Positions 17,085-26,079 of a DNA stretch of 64,000 nt are shown piece by piece. Made by a program: the position numbers and the translations under genes. Origin of the DNA: Hyphomicrobiales bacterium (lineage in GTDB: Bacteria; Pseudomonadota; Alphaproteobacteria; Rhizobiales; Xanthobacteraceae). The stretch is from NCBI GenBank assembly GCA_017305715.1, contig JAFKKG010000028.1:62001-126000 (forward strand), written 5' to 3'. Each line of letters begins with the position of its first letter. Position 1 is the first letter of the stretch. The notes below the pieces were generated by a model, which was not told where the DNA came from, searched no databases, and saw nothing but the letters and a program-made list of their open reading frames with translations.

Positions 17085-17546
17085 ATGTCGCTCGATCTGA
17101 AACGCCAATTGATTGCTCAGCTCGTCGAGAGTTCGCGTCTGCTGCGCAACTATATCGACAGCCGCGCCAAAACTCGCGGCACCACGCGCGCGCAATGGAT
17201 CGTGCTGTTCCGGCTTCGTCAGCAGGAGGGGCTCTCGCAGGTCGATCTGGCCGACGTGCTCGAATTGCAGCCGATCTCGCTGGTGCGCCTGCTTGATCGT
17301 TTGGTCGAGCACGGAATGTTGGAACGCCGCCCCGATCCCAAGGACCGCCGCGCCAACCGCCTGTTCCTGACGACGCGCGGACGACAGCTCGTCGACGATC
17401 TCGACAGTTTGCGGGACGCCATCGCATCGGACGTGTTGCGCGACGTCCCCGCCGCCGTACTGCGGACCAGCCTCGACACGTTGATCGACGTCAAGGAGCG
17501 CATCAAGACTCTCGGCGAGGCTCCGGACACCATCGCCGCGAAGTAA
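17085..17546 (+). CDS. MarR-family transcriptional regulator
   Basis: Winged-helix regulator of 153 residues. The DNA-binding part runs from about residue 30: ARNGSC-type helix, then LSQVDLADVLELQPISLVRLLDRLVEHGMLERRPDPKDRRANRLFLT, with the conserved D-x-R-x-x-x-L/F wing. The flanking helices form the dimerisation domain. It is divergent from the RND pump operon and is the likely local repressor, released by a pump substrate. The start ATG is preceded by no strong ribosome binding site. Confidence 0.9.
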   Translation: MSLDLKRQLIAQLVESSRLLRNYIDSRAKTRGTTRAQWIVLFRLRQQEGLSQVDLADVLELQPISLVRLLDRLVEHGMLERRPDPKDRRANRLFLTTRGRQLVDDLDSLRDAIASDVLRDVPAAVLRTSLDTLIDVKERIKTLGEAPDTIAAK

Positions 17547-17650
17547 GCAGTAACGGCTCGCGATTCCTTCCAAGCGATTTCGAAACGGTTGAAACCCGAT
17601 GGGATGTCGTCCATATCGCGCGCGACACGTTGCAACTTCGGGAGCGCATG

Positions 17651-17890
17651 ATGGATGAACTGAACGGACGCATGATGGCCTGCGAGATCCTGGTGACGGG
17701 ACTGATCGCGCGCGTCGCCAACAACTCACCCGATCCGCTCAGATTTCTCACCGACTTCCGCGATGAGATCAAAGCGGTGGTGAAGGGCGTCAACATTGCG
17801 GGAATGGAAAACACCGAGCGGGTGCGCCAGGTCGCGCAAGCGAAGGTCGATGAGTTGTTTTCGTTGATGAAGCCGCCGAGCTCGGATTGA
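17651..17890 (+). CDS. Hypothetical 79-residue protein
   Basis: No recognised family. ATG at 17651 is favoured by GGGAG at 17639-17643. The protein is helical throughout: MDELNGRMMACEILVTGLIARVAN, then a charged loop SPDPLRFLTDFRDEIKAVVKGV, and a C-terminal helix TERVRQVAQAKVDELFSLM. It has no membrane segment or metal motif. It follows the MarR gene by 104 bases on the same strand and could be co-transcribed, but could also stand alone before the iron locus. Confidence 0.6.
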   Translation: MDELNGRMMACEILVTGLIARVANNSPDPLRFLTDFRDEIKAVVKGVNIAGMENTERVRQVAQAKVDELFSLMKPPSSD

Positions 17891-17958
17891 TCGCGGCATC
17901 GGATTGATCAAGACCAAAGTCGAGGAAGACCTTATTTTTCGGGCATTTCCTGCGATAG

Positions 17959-18043
17959 TTTAGAATGCTTCAAATCCCAGTTTAGAACTGTTTCAAACTG
18001 AAGTTTAGAACGCTTTCAAACTGCAGATTAGAATCTCTATCAA
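17959..18043 (+). promoter_or_regulatory. Array of four ICE-like (Irr-type) boxes upstream of the siderophore receptor
   Basis: TTTAGAA occurs at 17959, 17981 and 18004, and ATTAGAA at 18027, a spacing of 22, 23 and 23 bases. Each is followed after three bases by a TTTCAAA or TTCAAA half: TTTAGAATGCTTCAAAT, TTTAGAACTGTTTCAAA, TTTAGAACGCTTTCAAA. These resemble, with one or two mismatches, the iron control element TTTAGAA-N3-TTCTAAA bound by Irr in rhizobia, as I remember it. The array ends about 130 bases before the receptor start. Confidence 0.65.
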
Positions 18044-18175
18044 CTCGTTCGATTCAGTTCGGTGTGTTGCCGCAATCACATTGACCCGAGTCTGCCCGCT
18101 CGATAGCACCGCCATGGGACGGATCGTCGCGCGTCAAAACTGCGCGCGAGCCGGATTTTTTCAGGGGCGCGTGTC

Positions 18176-20773
18176 ATGAACAAAATAAAAGCACCGAAAT
18201 CGCTGCGCTTCGAGACGGCGATCAACTCGGTCAATCAAACCATCGAAAACAATTCCGGCAAGACGGTCACGGCGGTTGCGGGTTTGATCGCCGTCGCGTC
18301 GTTCTCCGGCGCCGAAGCGCAGCAGTCCAATCTCCCGCCGGTGACGGTCGATGCCCCGGTCGTTCGCCCGCGTCCTGCTGCTGCAAAACCTTCGGCGGCT
18401 CAAATCCGCGCCCGCACGGCGCTGCGCCGCGCCGCGACGCGCCAGCAGCCGACAGCGGCCGCGCCGGTGCCGTTCCCCAACGCCGGCGGCCTGGCGGCGG
18501 ACCGCAACCCCTACGCCAATCCGAACGCGCCCTACATGGCGACGAGGGTGCAGGCCTCCGGCAAGTTTCCCGAGCCGATCGCCAACACGCCAAAGTCGAT
18601 CACGGTGCTGACCAAGGAAGTGCTGGCGGATCAGAATTCCACCACCCTCAAGCAGGCGATCCTGAACACCGCCGGCGTCACGCTCGGGACCGGCGAGGGC
18701 GGTAACGCCTTCGGCGACCGTTTCTTCATCCGCGGCTTTGATGCCCGTAACGACATCTTCCTCGACGGCATCCGCGACGCCGGCGTCAGCGTCCGCGAGA
18801 ACTTCTTCACCGAGCAGGTCGAGATCCTGCGCGGCCCGGGCTCGTCCTATGCCGGCCGCGGTACCGCAGGCGGCGCGATCAATATCGTGACCAAGGCGGC
18901 GACCACGGAGAAGAGCTTCTACAACATGGACACGACGTTCGCGACCGACCACACCAAGCGGGTGACGCTCGACGTCAACCAGGTGATCAGTCCGACGCTG
19001 GCCATCCGCGCGGGCGGGCTGTTCCAGGACGCCGGCGTTGCCGGCCGCGATTACGTCAAGGACGACCGCGATGGCGGCTTCGTCGCCGTGAAGTGGACGC
19101 CGCTCGACTCCGTCAAACTGTGGGCGAACTACGTCCACACCAGTCTGCATGGCCTGCCTGATTTCGGCGTGCCGTATTATCGGCCGGGTTCTCCGGCGCC
19201 CGCTACAGGGTTTGCCACCACCTCCGGGGGTCCCTTCACGGATTTCGGCGTCAACCGGAATAATTTCTACGGTCTGGTCAATCGCGACTATTTCAGCATC
19301 AAGCAGGATATCGGCACCTTCGGGGGCGAGGTCACGATCACCCCTGACCTGACCTTGAGCAACAAGACCAGGGTGCAGCGCTCGGTGCAGGACTACATCG
19401 GAACGCTGCCCGAGGCGCCGATCACGGTAACCGGCAATGCCCTCCCGCAATGGACGCTCAGCCTCAATCCGCAGAGCCGCTACCAGGCCACCGAGAACGT
19501 CGCCAATGTGAGCGAGGCGGTCTGGAAGACCCAGCTCGGCGGCTGGAAGAACACGCTGGCCGGCGGTATCGAATATTCGCGCGAGCTTTCCAGCATCGAC
19601 AAATATATCGGCCTCAGTTCGGAAGCGCTCCCGGGTGGCACGCCCGGCGGCAACTTTACGGGTGTGAACATCTTCGCTCCTCAGCGCACGTTCGCGCCTT
19701 TCGCTGGCAACGCGCAATGGACCGGCCTGCCGACGAGGCTATCGATCGATACGACGAGCGGTTATTTGATCGATACCGCCAACTACAATGACTTCGTCAT
19801 CCTCAACGGCGGCATTCGCTACGACAATTACAATGTCAAGGTGAGCGGCTTCGGTGCGACGGGCGGTAACCCCAATCCGGCGCTCTGGGGTAACCAGCAG
19901 AAGGAAGACGGGATACCGAACTTCAACCTCGGCTTGACGCTGAAGCCGCTGCCCTATGCCAGCGTCTATGCAGCCTATGCGACGTCGTCGAACCCGGTCG
20001 GTGCCGAATTCGACGGCACCAGCTCGCAATATGGCGGTCTGGCGCCCTTCCTTCCCGGAAACCCGAACCAGTTGTTCGGGCCCGAGAAGAACAAGGCGAT
20101 CGAAATCGGCACCAAATGGGAGTTGTTCGACAAGCGGTTGCTGGTGACGGCGGCGCTGTTCCAGACCGAAAAGGAAAACGCAAGGGAATCGCAGAACATC
20201 ACCGCTGCGACGCCTGCCGCGACATTAACGCCTCTCGGATGCTCGTATAACGCAGCGGTGGGAGGCACGCAGTCCTGCATCAGCGCCGGCGCGGCCTATC
20301 GCATCCGCGGCATCGATCTCGGTGTCGGCGGCAAGATCACCGACAAATGGAGCGTGTTCGGCGGCCTGGTGCTGATGCAGTCCGAGGTGACGAAGTCGCT
20401 GGTTCCGTCGCCGCAGCCATTGCTGTTCCCGACCAATGTCGGGCTCAAGCTCGCCAACGTCGCGCATCAGTCGTTCAGCATGTTGAGCAAATATCAGCTC
20501 ACCGATGTCTGGGAGATCGGCGGGCAGGCGGTGTACCGTTCGGAGATGTACGGCGGAACGTTCCTGGCGGCGAACCAGGGCACGTCGATCCCGAGCTTCT
20601 GGCGCTTCGACGCCTTCGTGGAAGCGAAGGTCGACAAGAACTGGACGGCAAAGCTGTTCGTCAACAACATCACCAACAAGCTCTATTACGATGCGCTGTA
20701 CCAGAGTGCGACGCCGTTCGTGTTCGTGGCGCCGGGCCGCAGTGTGAGCATGGTGATTTCGGCGCGATTCTAG
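18176..20773 (+). CDS. TonB-dependent siderophore receptor
   Basis: Outer-membrane receptor of 865 residues. An extended N-terminus contains a signal-like core (TAVAGLIAVASFSGAEAQQ, about 35-53), then a Pro/Ala/Arg-rich linker to about 115. The plug domain follows, from PKSITVLTKEVLADQNSTTL through RGFDARNDIFLDGIRD to VEILRGPGSSYAGRGTAGGAINIVTKAA. The 22-strand barrel fills the rest and ends with the terminal aromatic RSVSMVISARF. The length and plug motifs match the FhuA/FhuE-type siderophore receptors. It imports a ferric siderophore using the TonB-ExbB-ExbD energy genes just downstream. ICE-like boxes upstream imply iron control. Confidence 0.93.
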   Translation: MNKIKAPKSLRFETAINSVNQTIENNSGKTVTAVAGLIAVASFSGAEAQQSNLPPVTVDAPVVRPRPAAAKPSAAQIRARTALRRAATRQQPTAAAPVPFPNAGGLAADRNPYANPNAPYMATRVQASGKFPEPIANTPKSITVLTKEVLADQNSTTLKQAILNTAGVTLGTGEGGNAFGDRFFIRGFDARNDIFLDGIRDAGVSVRENFFTEQVEILRGPGSSYAGRGTAGGAINIVTKAATTEKSFYNMDTTFATDHTKRVTLDVNQVISPTLAIRAGGLFQDAGVAGRDYVKDDRDGGFVAVKWTPLDSVKLWANYVHTSLHGLPDFGVPYYRPGSPAPATGFATTSGGPFTDFGVNRNNFYGLVNRDYFSIKQDIGTFGGEVTITPDLTLSNKTRVQRSVQDYIGTLPEAPITVTGNALPQWTLSLNPQSRYQATENVANVSEAVWKTQLGGWKNTLAGGIEYSRELSSIDKYIGLSSEALPGGTPGGNFTGVNIFAPQRTFAPFAGNAQWTGLPTRLSIDTTSGYLIDTANYNDFVILNGGIRYDNYNVKVSGFGATGGNPNPALWGNQQKEDGIPNFNLGLTLKPLPYASVYAAYATSSNPVGAEFDGTSSQYGGLAPFLPGNPNQLFGPEKNKAIEIGTKWELFDKRLLVTAALFQTEKENARESQNITAATPAATLTPLGCSYNAAVGGTQSCISAGAAYRIRGIDLGVGGKITDKWSVFGGLVLMQSEVTKSLVPSPQPLLFPTNVGLKLANVAHQSFSMLSKYQLTDVWEIGGQAVYRSEMYGGTFLAANQGTSIPSFWRFDAFVEAKVDKNWTAKLFVNNITNKLYYDALYQSATPFVFVAPGRSVSMVISARF

Positions 20774-20860
20774 AGCGTTTCCAGCAAAGCGGAGACCGAA
20801 AACGCGCAAAATCGGCTATCCGGAGCGTCGGTTCTGATACAATCAGGACCGGAACTCGAG
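20774..20860. repeat. Dispersed repeat of the 'gcgttttc / ggttctgat' type, copy 1
   Basis: Begins GAGCGTTTCCAGCAAAGCGG and ends with the hairpin CGGTTCTGATACAATCAGGACCG. Related copies lie at about 44660-44765 and 48692-48775. From memory this is a very common intergenic repeat of Bradyrhizobium. The final hairpin may end transcription of the receptor gene. Confidence 0.65.
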
Positions 20861-20884
20861 CCGGGATGAGGGGATGCACGTGGA

Positions 20885-21574
20885 ATGCTGATTTGTATCC
20901 CTAATGTATTGAGCAAGGCGGACGTGGCGGACTTCCGCCGCGTCATGGACGAAAGCGATTGGGAAGATGGCCGCTCGACCGCCGGCGCCCAGTCGGCGCT
21001 GGTCAAGCGCAACGAGCAATTGCCGCCGGACAGCGAGGTCGCGCGCAAGCTCGGCCATCGCGTGCTGTCGGCGCTGACGGCGAGCCCGCGCTTCATCTCG
21101 GCGGCGATCCCGCAGCAGATCTTTCCGCCGCTGTTCAACCGCTACGTCGCGTCCGACGGACACCACTTTGGTGTCCACGTCGATAACGCGGTGCGGGGCG
21201 ACAAGCTGACCGGCCTGCGGATTCGGACCGACCTGTCGGTCACGTTGTTTTTATCGGAGCCGGACGAGTACGACGGCGGCGAGCTCGTGGTCGAGGACCT
21301 CTACGGTTCCCATGAAATCAAGCTCCCGGCCGGGGACCTGGTTCTTTATCCTGCTTCTAGTTTGCATCTGGTCACGCCGGTCACACGAGGCGTGCGTGTG
21401 GCGTCTTTTTTCTGGCTCCAGAGCATGGTACGGGATGCCCACGCCCGCAGCCTGATCTTCGATCTCGATACCGCGATTCAGGCCCTGGTAGAGCGACTTG
21501 GGCGGGATGACCCTGAAACGGTCAAATTGACCGGTATTTATCACAACCTGATCCGCTACTGGGCCGAAGTATGA
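20885..21574 (+). CDS. PKHD-type Fe(II)/2-oxoglutarate hydroxylase (PiuC-like)
   Basis: Protein of 229 residues. The iron-binding facial triad is visible as H98-x-D100 (GVHVDNAV) and H161 (SSLHLVTPV), with R169 or R171 ([18 protein letters not shown]) as the 2-oxoglutarate anchor. Proteins of this family are regularly encoded next to TonB-dependent receptors, as with PiuC beside PiuA in Pseudomonas; the substrate is unproven, possibly the siderophore or the receptor system. Its stop overlaps the start of exbB, placing it in the same operon as the energy-transducing genes. Confidence 0.9.
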   Translation: MLICIPNVLSKADVADFRRVMDESDWEDGRSTAGAQSALVKRNEQLPPDSEVARKLGHRVLSALTASPRFISAAIPQQIFPPLFNRYVASDGHHFGVHVDNAVRGDKLTGLRIRTDLSVTLFLSEPDEYDGGELVVEDLYGSHEIKLPAGDLVLYPASSLHLVTPVTRGVRVASFFWLQSMVRDAHARSLIFDLDTAIQALVERLGRDDPETVKLTGIYHNLIRYWAEV

Positions 21575-22545
21575 ATCCTGAAACCGCTTGTTCGATCACT
21601 GTTCGCGCGACGTTGGCCGTCATCGCCGCCACGGCGCTGCTGTTGTTGACGGTGCCGTCGTCGGCGCAACAGACGATGGGGCAGGCGGTAGCTCCCGCGC
21701 CCCTGATTCAGCAGGCACCCGCTGTGGCGCCGGCTCCGGCGGCACCGGTTTCAGCGGCGCAGACGGCCCAGGCTCCAGCACCGTCGGCCGCGTCGCCGGT
21801 CGCAGCGTCGGCCGAGCGCGACAAGCTGCTGAAAGCCGCCGCTGCGGGACTGCATGAATTGTCGCCATGGTCGATGTTCATGTCGGCCGACGTGCTGGTC
21901 AAGGCGGTCATGATCGGTCTTGCCTTTGCCTCGCTGGTGACCTGGACCATCTTCATCGCCAAGATGATCGAGATGACCGTCGTCCGGCGCAGGCTGCGTA
22001 ACGCGCTGGGCAAGATCGGCGACGCCCGCTCGCTTGCGGAAGCGCAATTCGCGCTCGGCGCCAAGGGCAACATCCTGTCGTCATTGCTCGCGGCCGCGAT
22101 GCGCGAAGCGCGTCTGTCGGCGGGCATTTCCAGCGATGCCGGCATCAAGGAACGCGCCGCCTCGAGCTTTGCCGAAATCGTGCGCGCCGAAGCGCGGCGG
22201 ATCCGTCTCGGCATGGGCCTGCTGGCGACGATCGGTGCGACGTCGCCCTTCGTCGGATTGTTCGGCACCGTCTGGGGCATCATGAACAGCTTCATCGGCA
22301 TCTCGAAGGCGCAGACGACCAATCTGGCGGTGGTCGCGCCGGGTATCGCCGAAGCGCTGCTGGCGACCGCGATCGGTCTCGTCGCGGCGATCCCTGCCGT
22401 CATCATCTACAATCATTTTTCGCGCGTGACGAAAGGCTACCTGGAGCTGGTAAGCCGGGCGTCGGGCGCGGCCGGGCGGCTGCTGTCGCGCGATCTCGAT
22501 CGCACCCATGTCAGCGGAGCGCATTCGCGCGCAGCGGCGGAGTAG
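21571..22545 (+). CDS. exbB: Energy-transducing protein ExbB
   Basis: Inner-membrane protein of 324 residues. A signal-like hydrophobic segment at about 16-32 is followed by a long Ala/Pro-rich periplasmic extension to about residue 75. Then come three membrane segments: [53 protein letters not shown] and [29 protein letters not shown]. The last two are the MotA/TolQ/ExbB domain. ATG overlaps the hydroxylase stop. It forms the proton-driven motor with ExbD that powers TonB. Confidence 0.93.
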   Translation: MNPETACSITVRATLAVIAATALLLLTVPSSAQQTMGQAVAPAPLIQQAPAVAPAPAAPVSAAQTAQAPAPSAASPVAASAERDKLLKAAAAGLHELSPWSMFMSADVLVKAVMIGLAFASLVTWTIFIAKMIEMTVVRRRLRNALGKIGDARSLAEAQFALGAKGNILSSLLAAAMREARLSAGISSDAGIKERAASSFAEIVRAEARRIRLGMGLLATIGATSPFVGLFGTVWGIMNSFIGISKAQTTNLAVVAPGIAEALLATAIGLVAAIPAVIIYNHFSRVTKGYLELVSRASGAAGRLLSRDLDRTHVSGAHSRAAAE

Positions 22546-22548
22546 GCC

Positions 22549-23022
22549 ATGGGCGTCTCGCTTGCAGATTCCGACCTCGATGACGACAGCGATTTTGCGG
22601 AATCGCACGAGATCAACGTCACGCCGTTTATCGACGTCATTCTGGTGCTCCTGATCATCTTCATGGTGGCGGCGCCGCTGTCGACCGTCGATCTTCCGAT
22701 CGACCTGCCGACCTCGACGGCAACCCCGCAGAAGAAGCCGGACAAGCCGACCTATGTCAGCATCAAGCCGGATCTGGCGGTCGCGATCGGCGAGAACATG
22801 GTCAAGCGGGTCGATCTGGTGCGCACGCTCGATACCATGCCGGACATGAGCAAGGACAAGTACATCTTCCTGCGCGCCGACCGCGCGGTGCCCTATGGCG
22901 AACTGATGGATGTGCTGGAAATCCTGCGCGCCGGCGGCTATTCCAAGCTCAAGCTGGTGGCGCTGGAGGGTGTTCCGGAAGCGGCGGCGTCGCAGGCGGC
23001 GCCGGCAAATCCAAAGCCTTGA
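22549..23022 (+). CDS. exbD: Energy-transducing protein ExbD
   Basis: Protein of 157 residues with a single membrane segment (INVTPFIDVILVLLIIFMV, about 22-40) that carries the essential proton-accepting aspartate in the NVTPFIDV motif. The periplasmic domain follows. It lies three bases after exbB with a GGAG ribosome binding site in the exbB end, and its stop is 15 bases from the likely tonB start. Confidence 0.94.
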   Translation: MGVSLADSDLDDDSDFAESHEINVTPFIDVILVLLIIFMVAAPLSTVDLPIDLPTSTATPQKKPDKPTYVSIKPDLAVAIGENMVKRVDLVRTLDTMPDMSKDKYIFLRADRAVPYGELMDVLEILRAGGYSKLKLVALEGVPEAAASQAAPANPKP

Positions 23023-23036
23023 TAGGCCGACTGTTA

Positions 23037-23831
23037 ATGTCTGATCTCGACGAACAAAGGAGCTCCGGACGGCTGTGGATGTTCGCGGGCGTTTGCGCGC
23101 TGGCGCTTCACCTCGGCGGCGCGGCGCTGGCGATCTCGCATCTGCAGGCCGAAGAGGCCGACGATGCGCTCGGCGCGAGCGCGATCGAGGTCGGACTCGA
23201 ATTGGCTTCCGTCCATCGCGAGGTGACCGATCTGCCGCCCGGGCCGGACAACGAGGCATCGACGGCGTCGCCGCAACTTGCCGAGCAGAAGGCCGAGGTC
23301 AAGGAGACCGACCTGCCGCAGGACAAGCCGACCGAAACCGAAGAAGCCGACCGGGTGGTGACGGAAACCGAGTCGAAGAAGCCGAAAGAGGACGATCCAA
23401 AGATCGCGGCGGTGCAGACCTCGGCCTCGACCGAATCCGTCGCGGCGGAGGCGACCGCCACGCCCAGTTCCGAAGCCATTCCGGAGGGGCCGAAATCGAT
23501 CGCGCCGGCGATCGGCACCGGTGAGACCGCGCGCCGCGTGCGCGCGACCTGGCAGAAGGAACTGGTCGCCCATCTCGACAAGCACAAGAAATATCCGGCG
23601 GAACGCTCGCAAAAGGCGGCCGAGATCTCCGTTCGCTTCACGTTGGATCGTTTGGGACACGTGCTTTCGACCAGCATCGAAAAGGGCTCGGGCGATGCCG
23701 CGTTCGATGAGGCCGCACTGGCGATGGTGCGGCGCTCCGATCCGGTCCCCGCGCCGCCGCCGCTGATCGCGGACGAGGGGCTCAGCTTCACCGTACCGGT
23801 GATCTTCCGGGTCAAGGGGAAGAAGGGCTGA
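23037..23831 (+). CDS. tonB: TonB protein
   Basis: Protein of 264 residues. A membrane anchor is at about 14-32 (MFAGVCALALHLGGAALAI). A long Glu/Lys/Thr/Pro-rich periplasmic spacer spans about 60-165, and the C-terminal TonB domain is RVRATWQKELVAHLDKHKKYP through AEISVRFTLDRLGHVLS to the end. ATG at 23037 is preferred; a TTG at 23019 would add six residues and overlap exbD. It transmits energy to outer-membrane receptors, here most simply the siderophore receptor upstream. Confidence 0.92.
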   Translation: MSDLDEQRSSGRLWMFAGVCALALHLGGAALAISHLQAEEADDALGASAIEVGLELASVHREVTDLPPGPDNEASTASPQLAEQKAEVKETDLPQDKPTETEEADRVVTETESKKPKEDDPKIAAVQTSASTESVAAEATATPSSEAIPEGPKSIAPAIGTGETARRVRATWQKELVAHLDKHKKYPAERSQKAAEISVRFTLDRLGHVLSTSIEKGSGDAAFDEAALAMVRRSDPVPAPPPLIADEGLSFTVPVIFRVKGKKG

Positions 23832-23859
23832 GCATCGCTAGCCCTCCTGCGAGAACAAG

Positions 23860-23888
23860 AATGCCGGCGATCGCTCTCCGGCATTTTC
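23860..23888 (+). terminator. Rho-independent type terminator after tonB
   Basis: AATGCCGG (23860-23867) pairs with CCGGCATT (23878-23885), followed by TTC. It lies 29 bases after the tonB stop and ends the iron operon. It may also serve the convergent PEP-CTERM gene. Confidence 0.7.
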
Positions 23889-23931
23889 ACAGGGAACAGG
23901 GGCAAGTCCAGTAGCGTAGAAGGGCCGAGTG

Positions 23932-25251
23932 TCAGACCACGCGTAGCGCGGGCTGGTTGCGCCGGCGGTATGCCAGGAAGCCGACGCCCGCGAAGCCCAG
24001 GATCATCATTGCCCATGTTGAAGGTTCGGGAACGGCCGTGATAGCCGTCATCGTACCTGTGAACACACCGTCCCCCGTGAAGGTCACCTGAGTTACGAAC
24101 GCCGTCGAGTTATCGGGATCGAGACCCAGGCTTTCGTCGATACCCAAAACCATGAATTTGCTGACGCCACCCGGGCCGAAGTCATACAGGGTGTTGGCTA
24201 AGAGATCGGCCACGTGGACAAAGCTGGTACCATTCCAGACATAGAGGCCGTAGGGATGGTTCATGCCGAGGTCCGGCAGTTTCACGCTCGCGAAGTTCGG
24301 ACCGCTGTCGCCGATAGAGAAAATATACCCCAGCGCGGCGGCAGGATCGAGGTTGTAGGACTGCCCGTGGGTTACTGCGATTTGGAAGCTGTAGACGGTG
24401 TCGCCAACGGCGTTCGCTGAAGACACGGGCACATAAACCGGCCCCTCGAACTGGGCGATTGCCGTCGGACGAAAATCAAAAAAACTATGCGAACTGGCTC
24501 CGGTGGTCGCGTTCCCGGCTACGCGAAAATCGTCCCGGATGACGACGCCGTAGTGTCCGGTCGTGGAGAGATTGGCCTGCGACGGTATCACATAGTTCGT
24601 TTGGCTCGAATTGAGATCCGCTCTCCAGATAACCTGCTTGTCGGGAGTGTTGAGATCCACGATGAAGAGTCTGGTGGCCTGGCTGTAACCTCCCGGTGGA
24701 TTATAGGCTGGCGCGGTCCACGAAATAGTCGGCGTCGTTTTCTGGTCCGAGGTGCCGCTGATGGTTATGCCGGTGATAAAGGGCGGCACGCCGATGTTCG
24801 GATTGATTGTCGCCGTATTGATCGAAAGAGTGTTGCTGTAGCTCGGATTGCTGACGGTGAGATTCCACGATCCGAGCAGGCTGGGATTGTAGGCGATCCT
24901 CGCAGCAAACAGATTGGGATCAGGAATGGAGTTCGAGTAGGGAACGTTCACCGTTACGCCGTTCTGCGTTGCAGTTACGGTCGTGTTGCTTCCGAACGCC
25001 AGGTTTCCATTTGCTCCATCTGGATGAAATCGTCCACCGAACTCCAGGAATTGAGAGGCGACAGGCTGACCAAACGCGACATTGGAAGAATTATACCCGA
25101 TGAAATTGAACGTGCCCGGGAATCCCGGAACGCCGCTATTCTGCACGATCGTGTCGGCAAGGGTGACGGTAGGTGCGGCGATCAACGCCGCAATTGCAAA
25201 TGCCCATCGATAATTCAGCAGCTTCGGATGCTGCGATCTGAAAACCCGCAT
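23932..25251 (-). CDS. PEPxxWA-CTERM sorting domain protein
   Basis: Exported protein of 439 residues. The ATG at 25251 follows GGAGG at eight bases and starts a signal peptide (MRVFRSQHPKLLNYRWAFAI...TVTLA, about 1-35); a longer frame to 25410 would precede it and is rejected. The C-terminus reads VPEPSTWAMMILGFAGVGFLAYRRR, with the PEP motif, a membrane span and an Arg cluster: a PEP-CTERM tag of the alphaproteobacterial PEPxxWA type, recognised by an exosortase. The body is Thr/Ser/Asn-rich and beta-sheet-like with no catalytic motif. It is probably cell-surface or exopolysaccharide-associated. It is alone here, and no exosortase is in the window. Confidence 0.88.
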   Translation of the reverse strand: MRVFRSQHPKLLNYRWAFAIAALIAAPTVTLADTIVQNSGVPGFPGTFNFIGYNSSNVAFGQPVASQFLEFGGRFHPDGANGNLAFGSNTTVTATQNGVTVNVPYSNSIPDPNLFAARIAYNPSLLGSWNLTVSNPSYSNTLSINTATINPNIGVPPFITGITISGTSDQKTTPTISWTAPAYNPPGGYSQATRLFIVDLNTPDKQVIWRADLNSSQTNYVIPSQANLSTTGHYGVVIRDDFRVAGNATTGASSHSFFDFRPTAIAQFEGPVYVPVSSANAVGDTVYSFQIAVTHGQSYNLDPAAALGYIFSIGDSGPNFASVKLPDLGMNHPYGLYVWNGTSFVHVADLLANTLYDFGPGGVSKFMVLGIDESLGLDPDNSTAFVTQVTFTGDGVFTGTMTAITAVPEPSTWAMMILGFAGVGFLAYRRRNQPALRVV

Positions 25252-25435
25252 TTCTGCCTCCAACAAAAACCAATCCGCCATTGCGGCGGTGCAATTTATT
25301 TTGGTTCCACCCTCCGTTTGATAGCGTTGATCGGATGGTTCGGCATTCCCCAAACGGGTCATGAGACCGCACGAGGAGGGTGCGACAAACTGACCCGACG
25401 GGCAAATCATGACTTCTGATTTACGGAAGTCGTGT

Positions 25436-25918
25436 CAAGGCCCGAAATAAAAAATATTTCGCTTTTCAGAAATAGCAAATCAGGGCTACGACCTTGCCCA
25501 TCCCGTCCTGGTCAGAAGGGCGTCGGCCGTCGTCACGGACGTTGGGCGGGGAGCGGTGGACGTGGAGGTTGTCGCCTGACGAGCGCGGCCGAAGCGTACG
25601 GCAAAGACGTGTGGTCCCGACGCCGCGTTGCTGGCGTCCATGCTCCTGGGGGCGTTCGACTTCCCAGGGCGCAACGGAGGCAAAAGAGCCGTTCTCCGGG
25701 GAGAGCACGTTATAAGCCGTAAAGCCATCGCGCAGGGAAGGCCGGGTGTTCTCCGCTGCCCTGTATGCTCATGTGCGCACTCCTTGTGCACATTGCACAT
25801 GAGACCGCGGGTGCAGCGCGCATCCGGTCTTCCCTGCGCCCTTTGAATTGAGAGGGCGGGAGGTTTCTGGCAAAGCTCGGGCGCACGGCGTCGCGAGAAT
25901 ACGGCCACACATCGGTGT
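25436..25918. repeat. Long interspersed repeat, non-coding, about 480 bp
   Basis: No gene is supported. The stretch contains several blocks that I recognise from many intergenic positions in Bradyrhizobium and Rhodopseudomonas genomes: AATATTTCGCTTTTCAGAAAT near the start, GTGGTCCCGACGCCGCG, AACCATCGCGCAGGG-like sequence at about 25721-25740, CACATGAGACCGCGGGTGCA near 25797, and CCTGCGCCCTTTGAATTGAG near 25835. The order matches the known repeat, with sequence decay in the first half. Recognition is from memory; a genome-wide self-comparison would settle it. Confidence 0.65.
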
Positions 25919-26019
25919 CGTCACCCGCGCAGGCGGGTGACCCAGTATTCCAGAGACGTCAGTGATAGAACCGAGGAGCCGCGGCGTACTGGATCGCCCG
26001 GCCAAGCCGGGCGATGACG
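25919..26019. repeat. Dispersed repeat with paired hairpins
   Basis: Starts with CGTCACCCGC followed by the inverted GCGGGTGAC, continues with CCAGTATTCCAGAGACG, and ends with the inverted pair GATCGCCCGGC / GCCGGGCGATGACG. From memory this is another frequent intergenic repeat of Bradyrhizobium-type genomes. No coding signal. Confidence 0.65.
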
Positions 26020-26079
26020 TCAAGGGCTGTTTGAAAATTGCATCAGAACATCTTCGGGCCCCAACCCGTCGCCCAACAA

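Noticed and set aside
17951-18043. Array of TTTAGAA motifs read as a simple tandem duplication or AT-rich decay
   Set aside because: Each unit keeps a paired TTCAAA-like half at fixed distance and the position is upstream of an iron-uptake gene, so a regulatory role is the better reading.
18161-19717. Open frame of 518 codons opposite the siderophore receptor gene
   Set aside because: It is an Arg/Asp-rich shadow of a firmly identified gene, with no ribosome binding site or domain.
25486-25908. Frames of 60-140 codons in the repeat region
   Set aside because: They overlap a non-coding dispersed repeat, lack ribosome binding sites and occur in several frames at once.
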